Below, one piece after another: positions 28,669-39,114 of a DNA stretch of 44,229 bases. Numbering within the stretch: the stretch's first letter is position 1; every line of letters starts with the position of its first letter. The notes under the pieces are model-generated. The model was not told where the DNA came from. It worked only from the letters and a program-made list of their open reading frames with translations, and did not search any database. Position numbers and translations under genes: made by a program. The stretch covers positions 1 through 44,229 of the forward strand of contig CAIKBU010000084.1 of NCBI GenBank assembly GCA_903825765.1, given 5' to 3'. Source of the DNA: an uncultured Actinomycetes bacterium (GTDB taxonomy: Bacteria > Actinomycetota > Acidimicrobiia > Acidimicrobiales > RAAP-2).

Positions 28669-30525
28669 TTAGTCTTCGAGTTTGAGGGCCGCCACGAAGG
28701 CTTCCTGCGGCACTTCGACGCGCCCCAGGTTCTTCATGCGCTTCTTCCCTTCTTTTTGCTTCTCGAGGAGTTTGCGCTTTCGGGTGATGTCACCGCCGTA
28801 ACACTTGGCGAGGACGTCCTTGCGCCGCGCTTTAACGGTTTCTCGAGCGATGACGCGCCCACCAACGGCGGCCTGGATTGGCACGTCGAACATCTGGCGC
28901 GGGATGAGTTCCTTGAGTCGCTCGGCCATCCGTCGGCCGTAGTAGTCGGCGTTCGAGTGGTGCACGATGGTGGAGAAGGCGTCAACGGGTTCGTGGTTGA
29001 TCAACAGGTCCACCCGCACCAATTTGGAGGTGATGTAGCCCTCGGGCTCGTAGTCGAGGGAGGCGTAGCCCTTGGTGCGCGACTTCAGAGCGTCAAAGAA
29101 ATCAATCACCACTTCCGCCAGCGGGATCGTGTATTTCAGTTCCACGCGCTCGGCCGAAAGGTAGTCCATCTTGATCATCTCCGCCCGACGGGACTGGCAG
29201 AGGTCCATGACCGTGCCGAGGAATTCGCTCGGGGTCAAGATTGAAATCGACAGAATCGGTTCGTCGATGTGGTCGAGGCGCGACGGGTCGGGCAGGTCGG
29301 TCGGGTTATCGATCTTCACTTCGGTGCCGTCGGTCAAGAAGGCGCGATACACCACCGACGGCGCCGTCGCAATGATGTCGAGGTTGAACTCACGTTCGAG
29401 TCGCTCCCGCACAATCTCCATGTGCAGCAACCCCAAGAAGCCACAGCGGAAGCCGAAGCCGAGGGCGTGTGATGACTCGGGCTCATACGTAATCGAGGCG
29501 TCATTGAGCTTCAACTTGTCGAGCGAGTCACGAAGATCCCCGAGGTCGTCCCCGTCAATTGGATAGATTCCGCAATAGACCATGGGCTTGGGGTGAATGT
29601 AGCCATCGAGGGGCTCGGGAGCGGGCTTCATCGCGGTGGTGATGGTCTCGCCCGAACGGGCCCCGCCAACGTCCTTGATGCCGGCGACAATGTACCCCAC
29701 TTCGCCGGGCCCGAGGGCCTCAACGGGAATCATGTCGGGGGTACGAACACCAATCTCTTCGATTTCGTGATTCGCACCGGCTTGCATCATGCGAATCTTT
29801 GCGTCAGAGCGCAAGGTGCCGTCCTTGATGCGAATCGACGAGATAACGCCGCGGTACTGGTCGTAGTGGGAGTCGAAGATGAGCGCACGCAGTGGATCGT
29901 CAGGGTTGCCCGTCGGGGCGGGAATTCGCTCAATGATGGCCCGCAAGAGTTCGGGCACGCCCTCGCCCGTCTTGGCCGAAATCGAGAGCACCGATTCTGG
30001 GGGTAGGCCGAGCACCCGGTCGAGCTCTTCGCGGCAACGGTCGGGGTCGGCCGCTGGCAGGTCGATCTTGTTCAGTACCGCCACAATTTCAAGATTGTTT
30101 TCGATGGCCTGGTAACAGTTGGCCAACGTCTGGGCCTGAATGCCTTGCGAGGCGTCGACGAGGAGAATGGCCCCTTCGCAGGCCGCGAGGGAGCGTGACA
30201 CTTCGTAGCCGAAGTCCACGTGACCGGGCGTGTCGATGAGCTGCAGAATGTGATCTTCAAAGAACACGCGGACATTTTGGGCTTTAATCGTGATACCGCG
30301 TTCACGCTCAATATCCATGGAGTCGAGGTATTGCGCACGCATGAGGCGAGGATCGACGGCGCCGGTGATCTCCAAAATGCGGTCCGACAGCGTGGACTTG
30401 CCGTGGTCGACGTGGGCAATAATGGAAAAATTACGGATTTTCGTCGTCTCGACGGGGGGAAGTATGGTGGCCACGGTGCCCTTAAGGCTACCCGCCTTTG
30501 GGGTGGCGAAAGACACCTTGGTCAC
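28669..30525 (-). CDS. lepA: Elongation factor 4 (LepA)
   Basis: [63 protein letters not shown]-terminal [17 protein letters not shown]. Start may be internal. Confidence 0.98.
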   Translation of the reverse strand: MTKVSFATPKAGSLKGTVATILPPVETTKIRNFSIIAHVDHGKSTLSDRILEITGAVDPRLMRAQYLDSMDIERERGITIKAQNVRVFFEDHILQLIDTPGHVDFGYEVSRSLAACEGAILLVDASQGIQAQTLANCYQAIENNLEIVAVLNKIDLPAADPDRCREELDRVLGLPPESVLSISAKTGEGVPELLRAIIERIPAPTGNPDDPLRALIFDSHYDQYRGVISSIRIKDGTLRSDAKIRMMQAGANHEIEEIGVRTPDMIPVEALGPGEVGYIVAGIKDVGGARSGETITTAMKPAPEPLDGYIHPKPMVYCGIYPIDGDDLGDLRDSLDKLKLNDASITYEPESSHALGFGFRCGFLGLLHMEIVRERLEREFNLDIIATAPSVVYRAFLTDGTEVKIDNPTDLPDPSRLDHIDEPILSISILTPSEFLGTVMDLCQSRRAEMIKMDYLSAERVELKYTIPLAEVVIDFFDALKSRTKGYASLDYEPEGYITSKLVRVDLLINHEPVDAFSTIVHHSNADYYGRRMAERLKELIPRQMFDVPIQAAVGGRVIARETVKARRKDVLAKCYGGDITRKRKLLEKQKEGKKRMKNLGRVEVPQEAFVAALKLED

Positions 30526-30594
30526 GGGTGGGATTTCCTGCTAGCCTAGAAAAGCCCGTGGAACAGGTTCCGCGAACAACGAACGAGGTTTTTT

Positions 30595-30864
30595 ATGGCA
30601 AATATCAAGAGCCAGATTAAGCGCAACAAGCAGAACGAAGTCGACCGCGACCGCAATCGCGCCGTGAAGTCTGAGATGCGCACCCGCACCAAGACCGCCG
30701 TGAAGGCCGTCGGTACCGAGAACGAAGAGACCGCCCTGCGCGCCGCTATCAAGCGCATCGACAAGGCTGCCTCGAAGGGTGTCATTCACAAGAACAACGC
30801 CGCCAACAAGAAGTCCGGCCTCATGCGCCGTATCAACGCACTTCGCACCAAGGTTGACGCCTAG
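30595..30864 (+). CDS. rpsT: 30S ribosomal protein S20
   Basis: MANIKSQIKRNKQNEVDRDRNRAVKSEMRT...KGVIHKNNAANKKSGLMRRI. Confidence 0.97.
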   Translation: MANIKSQIKRNKQNEVDRDRNRAVKSEMRTRTKTAVKAVGTENEETALRAAIKRIDKAASKGVIHKNNAANKKSGLMRRINALRTKVDA

Positions 30865-30891
30865 TTCACCCCTTCGCTCAGTAATGAACAG

Positions 30892-30911
30892 TGGCGCCCG
30901 TGAGGGCGCCA
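30892..30911 (+). terminator. Hairpin terminator after rpsT
   Basis: TGGCGCCC-GTGA-GGGCGCCA followed by TTGTCGTTT. Confidence 0.75.
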
Positions 30912-30934
30912 TTGTCGTTTAAGTTCCCTCTTCC

Positions 30935-31942
30935 CTACCGGCGTCGAGTGCCGTTGAGGCGAGCCAGGCGAGCGACGAGCACCTCGATGACCGTCAGTTC
31001 GGTCGGATCTTGATCACTCTCTAAATCCTTGCCACCGTAACTGACGCCACCCTTCAAGTCGCCGTCGGCCTGCGCAATCAGGGCAATAGCGTCACCAATG
31101 CGGTCAACACCGAGGGCCCGCGCCCGCGTGAGTGCCTTGCCCGCTGGTGTGGGCTTGGCACCGAGGAGTACCGCCGCTGCGTCGGTGTCAAGTTGCAACC
31201 CCTCCACCCGGGCCGCTTGGAGGTAATCGCGTTGGAGCATGTTGATGATCTGGAGACCGGCTTTCCCCCTCGAGTCGAGCATGCGGCGAGCCACGCGAAT
31301 GGCCTGGCCTACGTTGCCCCGATCGATAGCGTCAGTGAGGTCCCACCCTGGCACGTCGCCAACTTCGCCCAAGTACGGCTCAACGTGCTTGGGGAGCAGT
31401 GGCGCGGTGCCGTAAATGTTCTGAAGGGTTCGAGCGAGTGCGTCAACGCGGGCGACGTCGTCGCCCAGGTGCTTTCCCACGAGCGACAATGTGGCGGCGT
31501 CCGCCTCGAGTCCGTAGTTGGTGAAGGTGTCAAGAACGAAGATGGCCTTGGCGTCGCGCCCCGTGCCCGGGCCAACCGCGCGCAGTTCCTCGGCGGCCTT
31601 GGCAATTTTGTTCGTCTTCGGCCCAACCACTGCCACCACCAATGTGATGTCGGGCGCGGGCTGTTTGATCCACGCCACCAACTGACTGGCTTCGTCGGCG
31701 TTGAGATTCTGTGCGTCGCGCACCACCACCACGCGGCGCGGTACGAGGAACGGAGGCGTGTTCAGGGCCTCCAGAATCTGCGACATCACCGGCACATCGC
31801 TGAGCGAACCAGCATCCTTGGCGGTGAAGTCCTGGAGGGCGAAGGCCGGCTCGAGTTCACCCAGCGTTTCGTTGATGACATTGTGCAACGCGTCGTAGAC
31901 GAGTGTGGCCTCGTCAGCGACGACGCAAATTGATGAACTCAT
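30935..31942 (-). CDS. holA: DNA polymerase III subunit delta
   Basis: RRVVVVRDAQNL, DAIDRGNVGQAIRVARRML, LQIINMLQRDYLQAARV architecture; next to rpsT as is common. Confidence 0.88.
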   Translation of the reverse strand: MSSSICVVADEATLVYDALHNVINETLGELEPAFALQDFTAKDAGSLSDVPVMSQILEALNTPPFLVPRRVVVVRDAQNLNADEASQLVAWIKQPAPDITLVVAVVGPKTNKIAKAAEELRAVGPGTGRDAKAIFVLDTFTNYGLEADAATLSLVGKHLGDDVARVDALARTLQNIYGTAPLLPKHVEPYLGEVGDVPGWDLTDAIDRGNVGQAIRVARRMLDSRGKAGLQIINMLQRDYLQAARVEGLQLDTDAAAVLLGAKPTPAGKALTRARALGVDRIGDAIALIAQADGDLKGGVSYGGKDLESDQDPTELTVIEVLVARLARLNGTRRR

Positions 31943-32817
31943 GCGGCCTCCATCACCCGAGCGAGCGCGTCACGCACCCGCACCGTTCCGACGACGTCGT
32001 GGACGCGCAGGATGCGACACCCCCCGATGATACCGAGGGCAGCGGCGGCCAGTGAGGGCTCTCGTCGCTCGAGAACGGGGAGGTCGAACATGGCACCCAG
32101 GAACGTCTTATTCGACGCCGACAGAAGTAACGGGCCGAGTTCGGCGAAGGTGGCAGAATCACGGAGCAGTTGCAGGCTCTGTGCCGCCGTCTTCCCTAAA
32201 TCGAGACCGGCGTCGACGATAATTTGGTCCGCACCAATGCCCGCCTCAAGCGCCCACTGGCGGCGTTCACTGAGGAAGTCCGCCACGGTGGCGGTGACGT
32301 CGTCGTAGTGCGGCGTGGGGTCGGCGACTCGAGGGCGAAGCCGAATATGGGTCGCCACCACCGAGGCGCCGCCGGCGGCGGCCACGGTCAAATAGTCGGG
32401 GTCGGCGAAGCCACTGATGTCGTTCCCGACTGAGGCGCCGGCGGCAAAACTCGCCTCAGCCACCGAGGCGCGCCAGGTATCAATGCTGAGTGGAATGGCG
32501 AATCGATCTCGCAGCGCCACAATGGCGGGCACGACCCGATCGAGCTCTTCCGATTCACTCACTTCTTCGCCGGGGCCCGCCTTGACGCCACCGACGTCGA
32601 GAAGGTCCGCTCCACCTTCCACTAAGGATTCGGCGCGGGTCAAGAAGGCGTCCAGATCGAAAGTGGCCGCGGGTGAGAAGAAGGAATCTCGCGTTCGGTT
32701 GAGAATTCCCATGACGAGCGCTCGCGAGGTGACGTCGAACGGCACGGCCCCAAGTCGCACCGTTACCGGTCCCGTAGGTCGCCAGGGGCGCAACGAGGTT
32801 TCGGCGGGAGTTGGCAC
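31939..32817 (-). CDS. folP: Dihydropteroate synthase family protein
   Basis: VMGILNRTRDSFF, GADLLDVGGVKAGPGEEVSESEELDRVVP, PLSIDTWRASVAE, IIVDAGLDLGKTAAQSLQLL. Confidence 0.92.
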   Translation of the reverse strand: MPTPAETSLRPWRPTGPVTVRLGAVPFDVTSRALVMGILNRTRDSFFSPAATFDLDAFLTRAESLVEGGADLLDVGGVKAGPGEEVSESEELDRVVPAIVALRDRFAIPLSIDTWRASVAEASFAAGASVGNDISGFADPDYLTVAAAGGASVVATHIRLRPRVADPTPHYDDVTATVADFLSERRQWALEAGIGADQIIVDAGLDLGKTAAQSLQLLRDSATFAELGPLLLSASNKTFLGAMFDLPVLERREPSLAAAALGIIGGCRILRVHDVVGTVRVRDALARVMEAA

Positions 32818-32832
32818 CGCTTCAGCCTACCG

Positions 32833-33795
32833 GTGACCCCCTCCGCCCTCGGGGTCTCGTCTATTAGCCTGTTTGCTTACGCTTGGCACAACCCCGCTAC
32901 GGTGGAGGACGGTATGGACGACGAAATTTTCACGCGCATGATGCCGCTGGCGGAACCTGACCTCAACGAGCCGGTACTCATTTACGCCCTCGAAGGCTGG
33001 ATAGACGCCGGGATGGGCACCGCCACGGCAATCGCCACCCTGCTCAGCACCGTGCACACCGAACCGTTGGCCACCTTCGACACCGACTACTTCATCGATC
33101 AACGGGCCCGCCGGCCGATGGTGCGTATCGTCGACGGTGTCACCATCGAACTCACGTGGCCAGAGATTTCGCTTCGCTGGGGCCGCGACCACGACGGTGC
33201 CGACATCTTGTTCCTCGTCGGACCCGAGCCTGATTTTCACTGGAGTGACTTCGTCGACGCCGTCACCGACGCCGCCCTCAGTTACAACGTTCGTCTGGCG
33301 CTCGGCCTCGGCGCCTTCCCCGCCCCCACCCCGCACACCCGTCCCGTGCGCGTCATTGGCACCGCTCCCGAACAGAGTGCCAACTTGCTCGCAAGCATCG
33401 GCACGGTCTCGGGTGAACTCGAAGTGCCCGCCGGCATCAACTCGGCCCTCGAGTTGGGATTTGCGGATGTTGACATCGAAGTGATGACCCTGTGGGCGCG
33501 CGTGCCGCACTACGTGGCCTCGATGCCCTACCCCCAAGCGTCGGCCGCACTTATTGAAGGCGTGGCTCGCATTGCTGGCCTGACCCTTGATTCGAGCTCA
33601 TTGCGTGTCGTGGCCGAAGAGGCGCGAGCGCGGGTCGATGACCTCGTCGCCAACAATCCCGATCACGCCACCATGGTGGAGCAGCTCGAGCAGGTTGCCG
33701 ATGAAGACGAGGGGCACTCGTTGGGTGACGTTCTCCCGAGCGGCGACGAACTCGCGGCCGAGCTCGAGCAGTTTCTTCGCGGCGAAGGGGCCTAG
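32833..33795 (+). CDS. PAC2 family protein
   Basis: PVLIYALEGWIDAGMGTATAIATLL...LGAFPAPTPHTRPVRVIGTA...YVASMPYPQASAALIEG. Probable start ATG at 32914. Confidence 0.9.
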   Translation: MTPSALGVSSISLFAYAWHNPATVEDGMDDEIFTRMMPLAEPDLNEPVLIYALEGWIDAGMGTATAIATLLSTVHTEPLATFDTDYFIDQRARRPMVRIVDGVTIELTWPEISLRWGRDHDGADILFLVGPEPDFHWSDFVDAVTDAALSYNVRLALGLGAFPAPTPHTRPVRVIGTAPEQSANLLASIGTVSGELEVPAGINSALELGFADVDIEVMTLWARVPHYVASMPYPQASAALIEGVARIAGLTLDSSSLRVVAEEARARVDDLVANNPDHATMVEQLEQVADEDEGHSLGDVLPSGDELAAELEQFLRGEGA

Positions 33796-34376
33796 CCGAC
33801 CTCGACGTCGCTCTCGATGCGCAGTCCTAGGCCGAGGGCGTAGCCCTCGAGGTAGAGCGCGCACTCACCCTGTCGGGGATGGCGATTCGCCCATTCGTGA
33901 AAGGCCGCGGAGTGATCGGCTTCGTGCAGGTGCGCCAGTTCATGGACCAGCACCGCGTCAATAACCCATTCGGGGCACTGCTGCAACCGGGTGGAAACGC
34001 GAACTTCTCGTGTGTCCGGTGAACACGACGCCCATCGCCGACGTTGCGAGGTGCTCCACCGCACTGAGGCGGCCTGGACGCCATCAAGGTAGAGTTCGGC
34101 CAAGGTAGCGGCACGAGCTTCGAGGCCCGCATCACCACTATTGACCGACGGACGCTGCGTCATCAAGCGTTCGACGAGTGCATCGACGAGCGAGGCACGC
34201 TCTCGTCCGCGGAGGCGGGCGGGAATCTGGACCACGATACGGTGACCCGACCAGTGCGCCGTGCCCGTCTTTGTCCGTCGTGCCGACGCCCGAATCTCGA
34301 CCTCGGGACGGTCGAACCGAGGTGGCTCTATCGTCACTGTCGAAGTCACGGTTGGTGTCGCCCGAAGTCGCGCCAT
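33792..34376 (-). CDS. YgjP-like (DUF45) metallopeptidase
   Basis: HEXXH motif VLVHELAHLHEADHSAAFHEWANR; RRWASCSPDTREVRVSTRLQ. Confidence 0.88.
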   Translation of the reverse strand: MARLRATPTVTSTVTIEPPRFDRPEVEIRASARRTKTGTAHWSGHRIVVQIPARLRGRERASLVDALVERLMTQRPSVNSGDAGLEARAATLAELYLDGVQAASVRWSTSQRRRWASCSPDTREVRVSTRLQQCPEWVIDAVLVHELAHLHEADHSAAFHEWANRHPRQGECALYLEGYALGLGLRIESDVEVG

Positions 34377-36847
34377 TAGAGAATGATGTTGACCAAACGT
34401 GGCGGCACGGCCACGACGCGAGCCGGTGACGCCCCCGCGAGGGCAGTGCCGATAACTTCGTCGGCTAACGCGGCGGCGGTAGCGTCGGCCTCGGAGATGT
34501 CGGGTGAAACCTCCACCCGTGACTTCACCTTGCCGTTGATCTGCACGACCATCGTCACGAGGGCGCGAGCGGTGAGGGCCTCGTCAGCGACGGGCCAGGT
34601 CTGCTCGTGCACGCTCAGTCCCTCGTGGCGGGACTCCCAGAGTTCAGCGGTAATGTGCGGCGCCATGGGGGCGAGCAGGCGTAGCAAGAGGTCCAGGCAC
34701 TCGTCGAGAGTGCCGCGATGGGCCCCGTCAGTGGACCGAGCCCACTTGGAAATCGTGTTGAGTAGTTCCATCAACGCCGCGACCGCCGTGTTGTAACTCC
34801 ACTTCTCGAGGCCGTCGGTGACGCGCACAATTGTTCGGTGCGTTTCGCGCAGTACTTCGAGATCAGCCTCCCCGCGGTCGTCGTGGAAGTGGCACTCGTC
34901 ATACTGACAGAGTCGATAGATGCGGTCGAGAAAGCGGGCGCACCCCTCGATCACGTCTTCGGTCTGTTCAGTCCAGTCCACGTCGTCGGCCGGTGGGCCG
35001 ACGAAGAGATGGAAGAGGCGAAGTCCATCGGCCCCCACCGTGTCGTAGTACTTCTCAGGGGCAATAAGGTTCCCCTTCGACTTGGACATCTTGGAGCCAT
35101 CAAGTCGAATCATGCCCTGGGTGAAGAGGCGCTTGAAGGGCTCGCGCGGCAGGCCGGGGGCGAGGCCAACATCGACGAGGGCCTTGAGGTAGAAGCGGGC
35201 GTAGAGCAGGTGGAGAATGGCGTGTTCGATACCACCGATGTACTGATCAACCGGCATCCACTTGGCTACCTGCTCGGGGTCAAAGGCCTTGCCTTCCGTG
35301 AAGGGGTCGGCGTAGCGCAGGAAGTACCACGAGGAGTCGGTGAACGTGTCCATGGTGTCGGCTTCGCGGCGAGCCACTCCCCCACACGTCGGACACGTGG
35401 TGGCGCGGAAGCCTTCGTGCGTGGCCAATGGTGATTGACCCGACTTGTCCATGACGACGTCGTCGGGGGCGACCACGGGCAACTGATCGAGGGGCACCGG
35501 CACGATGCCACAACCGTCGCAGTAGACCACCGGGATCGGGCAACCCCAGAAACGCTGGCGCGACACGAGCCAGTCGCGGAGGCGGTAGTTGACCTTGCGC
35601 AGACCGTTGGCGTTCTGCTCCAGAAATACAGCCGCCTGCTCCTTCGCGGTGGGGACGTCGAGACCATCGAGGAAGCCCGAGTTGATGTGGAGGCCGTCGC
35701 CGCTGTAGGCCCCACCCTCGAAGTCATCGGGGGTCGCAATGGTTCGCACGATGGGCAGACCGTGTACCTGGGCGAAGGCGTAATCTCGCTCGTCTTCGGC
35801 GGGCACGGCCATAATCGCGCCGGTACCGTAGGTGCCGAGTACGTAATCGGCCACGTAGACCGGCACGGACTCACCACTAAAGGGATTGATGACGAACGAG
35901 CCGGTAAAGGCGCCGCGCTTATCGAGGCTGGCGCCGGTGTCCGATGACGAGGTTCGCTCGAGCTCCGTGGCCTGGCTCGCGCGAGCAACGAGTGCCTCGA
36001 CGGTGGCGCGTTCGTCGTCGGTCGTGAGGAAGTCGAGCATGGGGTGTTCGGGTGCGACCACGGCGTAGGTGACGCCAAAACCGGTGTCGGGGCGCGTAGT
36101 GAAGACGCGCAGGGCCTTGGACGCGTCGACCGCGAGGGGCAAGTCAAACTCGACGCCTTCGCTTCGGCCAATCCAGTTGCGCTGCATGGTCTTGACCCGT
36201 TCGGGCCATTCGAGAGTGTCGATGTCGTTAAGCAACTCTTCGGCGTAGTCCGTGATCTTAAAGAACCACTGTTCGAGATTCTTGCGCTCAACAAGATCAC
36301 CCGAACGGTCGCAGGTGCCGTCAGCATTCACTTGCTCGTTCGCGAGTACCGTGGCACAGCCGGGGCACCAGTTCACCGGTGCTTCAGCCCGATACGCCAA
36401 GCCGGCCTCCAAAAAGGTCAGGAATATCGTCTGCGCCCACTTCATATACCGGGGGTCGTGGCTAAAGACTTCACGGCGCCAGTCGTAAACCGCTCCGAGC
36501 CGACGTACGGAATTCTTCAGCTCCCCCATCCGAGCGTCGGTGAACAGGCGTGGGTGCGATCCGGCCTTGATGGCGGCATTTTCGGCCGGTAGACCAAAAG
36601 AGTCAAAGCCGAATGGAGACAAGACGGCCTTGCCTCGCATCGTCTGGTATCGAACGACGAGGTCGCCAAAGGTGTAGTTACGGATGTGGCCCTGGTGCGC
36701 AGTGCCAGACGGGTAGGGGTACATGCAAAGGGCGTAGAAGCGCTCACGGGGATCGTCGTTGTCGACCTCGTAGGTCCCTTCGTCAAGCCAACGGGCTTGC
36801 CATTTCTGTTCAATTGCACTTACATCAAAGGGGCGGGCCATCCCCAC
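34376..36847 (-). CDS. leuS: Leucyl-tRNA synthetase
   Basis: YPYPSGTAHQGHIRNYTFGDL, WCPGCATVLANEQV, SKMSKSKGNLI (KMSKS), C-terminal VQINGKVKSRVEV. Confidence 0.98.
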   Translation of the reverse strand: MGMARPFDVSAIEQKWQARWLDEGTYEVDNDDPRERFYALCMYPYPSGTAHQGHIRNYTFGDLVVRYQTMRGKAVLSPFGFDSFGLPAENAAIKAGSHPRLFTDARMGELKNSVRRLGAVYDWRREVFSHDPRYMKWAQTIFLTFLEAGLAYRAEAPVNWCPGCATVLANEQVNADGTCDRSGDLVERKNLEQWFFKITDYAEELLNDIDTLEWPERVKTMQRNWIGRSEGVEFDLPLAVDASKALRVFTTRPDTGFGVTYAVVAPEHPMLDFLTTDDERATVEALVARASQATELERTSSSDTGASLDKRGAFTGSFVINPFSGESVPVYVADYVLGTYGTGAIMAVPAEDERDYAFAQVHGLPIVRTIATPDDFEGGAYSGDGLHINSGFLDGLDVPTAKEQAAVFLEQNANGLRKVNYRLRDWLVSRQRFWGCPIPVVYCDGCGIVPVPLDQLPVVAPDDVVMDKSGQSPLATHEGFRATTCPTCGGVARREADTMDTFTDSSWYFLRYADPFTEGKAFDPEQVAKWMPVDQYIGGIEHAILHLLYARFYLKALVDVGLAPGLPREPFKRLFTQGMIRLDGSKMSKSKGNLIAPEKYYDTVGADGLRLFHLFVGPPADDVDWTEQTEDVIEGCARFLDRIYRLCQYDECHFHDDRGEADLEVLRETHRTIVRVTDGLEKWSYNTAVAALMELLNTISKWARSTDGAHRGTLDECLDLLLRLLAPMAPHITAELWESRHEGLSVHEQTWPVADEALTARALVTMVVQINGKVKSRVEVSPDISEADATAAALADEVIGTALAGASPARVVAVPPRLVNIIL

Positions 36848-36998
36848 ATTCTAGGGAAAGACCTCCGGCCGAAGTATGCCCTCGGAGCGAACCAGCTGCA
36901 CCACACTTTTGATCGGGCCTCGTGAGCATCCCACCGTCAACCAGCACGAATGCCGGCCCCGCAATTAGTGGACAGCGGAGAATGCTGCTTCTTTTGTC

Positions 36999-37012
36999 TT
37001 AATCGAGATTAA
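36999..37012. promoter_or_regulatory. Palindrome in the leuS / tRNA-Ala intergenic region
   Basis: TTAATC-GA-GATTAA, 6-bp arms. Confidence 0.45.
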
Positions 37013-37030
37013 AGTGGTGGTGGTGTTTTT

Positions 37031-37058
37031 TTGTCCGGCCGCAACAACCTGCTAGGAT
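37031..37058 (+). promoter_or_regulatory. Candidate sigma-70 promoter for tRNA-Ala
   Basis: TTGTCC - 16 bp - TAGGAT, about 11 bp before the mature tRNA 5' end. Confidence 0.5.
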
Positions 37059-37069
37059 TGACACTTCGC

Positions 37070-37145
37070 GGGGGTATAGCTCAGCTGGCAGAGCACTTGC
37101 ATGGCATGCAAGGGGTCATGGGTTCAAATCCCATTACCTCCACCA
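37070..37145 (+). tRNA. tRNA-Ala(GGC), CCA encoded
   Basis: GGGGGTA...CTTGC-ATGGCAT-GCAAG...ATGGG-TTCAAAT-CCCAT-TACCTCC-A-CCA. Confidence 0.95.
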
Positions 37146-37159
37146 AAATGTCCTCATTC

Positions 37160-37189
37160 GAACCCCGGTCTAATAATGGACCGGGGTTC
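37160..37189 (+). terminator. Terminator after tRNA-Ala
   Basis: Perfect 11-bp stem GAACCCCGGTC-TAATAATG-GACCGGGGTTC, then GTTTT. Confidence 0.8.
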
Positions 37190-37257
37190 GTTTTGGCTCC
37201 ATCCATGATCCAGCCTCGGAACCCCTCGTTGTGGAAGGCCGCGAAGGGCTGCTGCAT

Positions 37258-37471
37258 GGGGGCGTGGACGTTTGAGTCAGTTGGATACGATAGGCACTTC
37301 AAATACCTCAAGCGACTGACAGTTCTTGTCCCGCCAATGGAACTCCAAGTGAGGTTCGGTCACTTGGTGGGCTCCGTAAGTGACCTCTCTAGGCAACTTG
37401 GAAGTGAGGAGGCGGAGCTTGCAGATCTCTTTGCATCTCTCCAACAGAAGGCCTTCCAAGGAGCACTGTGA
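37258..37471 (+). pseudogene. Type I restriction specificity subunit (HsdS) C-terminal remnant
   Basis: FKYLKRLTVLVPPMELQVRFGHLVGSVSDLSRQLGSEEAELADLFASLQQKAFQGAL matches the typical HsdS C-terminal coiled-coil ending; no upstream hsdS or hsdM. Confidence 0.75.
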
Positions 37472-37896
37472 GCGCATTCGATTTCCTCTCTGCCGATTTC
37501 TCCTCGATCTATGAGGAAGCCGATAAGGCGTTCAACGCTGCTATCCCTGATCCTCGAACCTCGTGCTTCTACTCACGACGCACTGTTGAACAAGCTGTCC
37601 GGTGGGCATTCAAGGCTGATTCAACTCTTGCCCTTGGCTACAACGACACGCTCAGCGACCTCATCAACGACCCTACCTTCAAGGCGCTCATGGGGACCAA
37701 GGTCTTCCACATCGCCAAGGAAGTCGTGCGCCAAGGCAACCAGGCAGTGCATGAAGACCAACGAGTTACACAGCGAGATTCCATCACTGCCCTCTCTGGA
37801 CTCTTTCAATTCTGCTTCTGGTTTGCGCGTACCTACGGCTCCACCAAGCCTGCTGACGATCTGAAATTCGATCCCCGTTTCCTGCCGAGACGGCGG
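37468..37896 (+). pseudogene. Type I restriction endonuclease (HsdR) N-terminal fragment, cut by the IS
   Basis: ADFSSIYEEADKAFNAAIPDPRTSCFYSRRTVEQAVRW...HIAKEVVRQGNQAVHEDQRVTQRDSITALSGLFQFCFWFARTY is HsdR N-terminal (DUF4145-like); overlaps the hsdS stop as GTGA; frame enters the IS terminal repeat. Confidence 0.75.
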
Positions 37897-37957
37897 TGCT
37901 GTCGGTTTAGTTGACATCTAGTTTCCAGAGACGTGGTCTCTGGGGAAAGATGGAGAC

Positions 37958-38242
37958 ATGGCACAGCGATACCCCAAGGAGTTCCGTGACGATGTGGTCA
38001 AAGTGGCCCGTCTGCACCAAGCTCCCATGACCCAGATTGCGAAGGACTTCGGCATCTCCGCAGCGACGCTCTACGAGTGGATCAGAAAAGCCGACATCGA
38101 CGACGGTGCTCGCCCGGGCGTCACGTCGGCTCAGGCCGAGGAGAACCGCGATCTGCGCCGGCGAAATCGCGTCCTCGAACAGGAGGTCGAGATCCTGCGT
38201 CGAGCCACTGCCTACTTCGCCAAGGGCCTCGCCCCAAAATGA
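37958..38242 (+). CDS. IS3-family transposase OrfA
   Basis: RYPKEFRDDVVKVARLHQAPMTQIAKDFGISAATLYEWIRKA...ENRDLRRRNRVLEQEVEILRRATAYFA. Confidence 0.93.
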   Translation: MAQRYPKEFRDDVVKVARLHQAPMTQIAKDFGISAATLYEWIRKADIDDGARPGVTSAQAEENRDLRRRNRVLEQEVEILRRATAYFAKGLAPK

Positions 38243-39114
38243 CCTACCCGCTCGTCCGCGAGTTGGCCGAGGACGGCATTGCCGTCTCGGTGACGTGCCG
38301 GGTCCTGAAGTTCTCCTCCCAGGGCTACTACCAGTGGTTGAAGAAACCATGCTCGAAGCGCGACTACGACAACGCGCATCTCACCAACGCGCTGATCGAC
38401 CTGCACCGCGACGATCCGGGCTTCGGTTACCGCTTTATGGCCGATGAACTCGAGTTGCTCGAGGAGTTCGTCGGTGAGCGACGAGTGTGGCGACTGTGCT
38501 CAGAGATGTCGATCTTCTCGGCCTTTACCAAGAAGGGCAAGGCCTCGAAGAAGCCCGGTGCTGCGGTCCACGACGACTTGGTGCAGCGCAAGTTCAGCGC
38601 GTCACGGATGAACGAGCTCTGGTTCACCGACATCACCGAACACCCCACTGGTGAAGGCAAGCTCTACATGGCCTCGATCGAGGACGCCTTCTCGGGGCGC
38701 ATCGTCGGCTATTCGATTGGCCCACGCATGACGAGGCACCTGGCCTGCGCGGCCCTGCGCAACGCCATGGCCCTGCGCGAGCACCAGGGAACCATCTGTC
38801 ACAGCGACAGGGGATCTCAATTTCGAAGCCGGGACTTCGTGTTGATGTTGAAGAACAACGGACTCTTCGGCTCCATGGGACGAGTGGCCGCCGCGGGTGA
38901 CAACGCTCGCATGGAGTCGTTCCACTCATTGCTGCAGAACAACGTGCTCGACACGAAGAAGTGGGAGACCCGAGAGGAACTCCGCTTGGCGATCGTCACC
39001 TGGATCGAGCGGACCTATCACCGCCGGCGCCGCAAGCGCAGTCTCGGCCGCATGACGCCAGTGGAATTTGAAGCCGTGTTTCAGGCCGTTGACGAAGTCG
39101 ATGTCGCGGCGTGA
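38239..39114 (+). CDS. IS3-family transposase OrfB (DDE integrase)
   Basis: ATG overlaps the orfA stop (ATGA, -1 frame); WFTDITEHPT, CHSDRGSQFRS, ARMESFHSLLQNN, RTYHRRRRKRSLGRMTPVEFE. Confidence 0.93.
   Translation: MTYPLVRELAEDGIAVSVTCRVLKFSSQGYYQWLKKPCSKRDYDNAHLTNALIDLHRDDPGFGYRFMADELELLEEFVGERRVWRLCSEMSIFSAFTKKGKASKKPGAAVHDDLVQRKFSASRMNELWFTDITEHPTGEGKLYMASIEDAFSGRIVGYSIGPRMTRHLACAALRNAMALREHQGTICHSDRGSQFRSRDFVLMLKNNGLFGSMGRVAAAGDNARMESFHSLLQNNVLDTKKWETREELRLAIVTWIERTYHRRRRKRSLGRMTPVEFEAVFQAVDEVDVAA

Noticed and set aside
36848-37069. T-box or other riboswitch upstream of leuS
   Set aside because: No T-box core motif or specifier structure visible; only a short palindrome at 36999..37012.
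37031-37257. 5' part of the 37031..37471 ORF as coding
   Set aside because: Runs through tRNA-Ala and its terminator; only the 3' HsdS-like end is supported.
38077-38238. 5' extension of the 345-aa IS3 ORF
   Set aside because: Out of frame overlap with orfA; OrfB similarity begins at the ATG at 38239.
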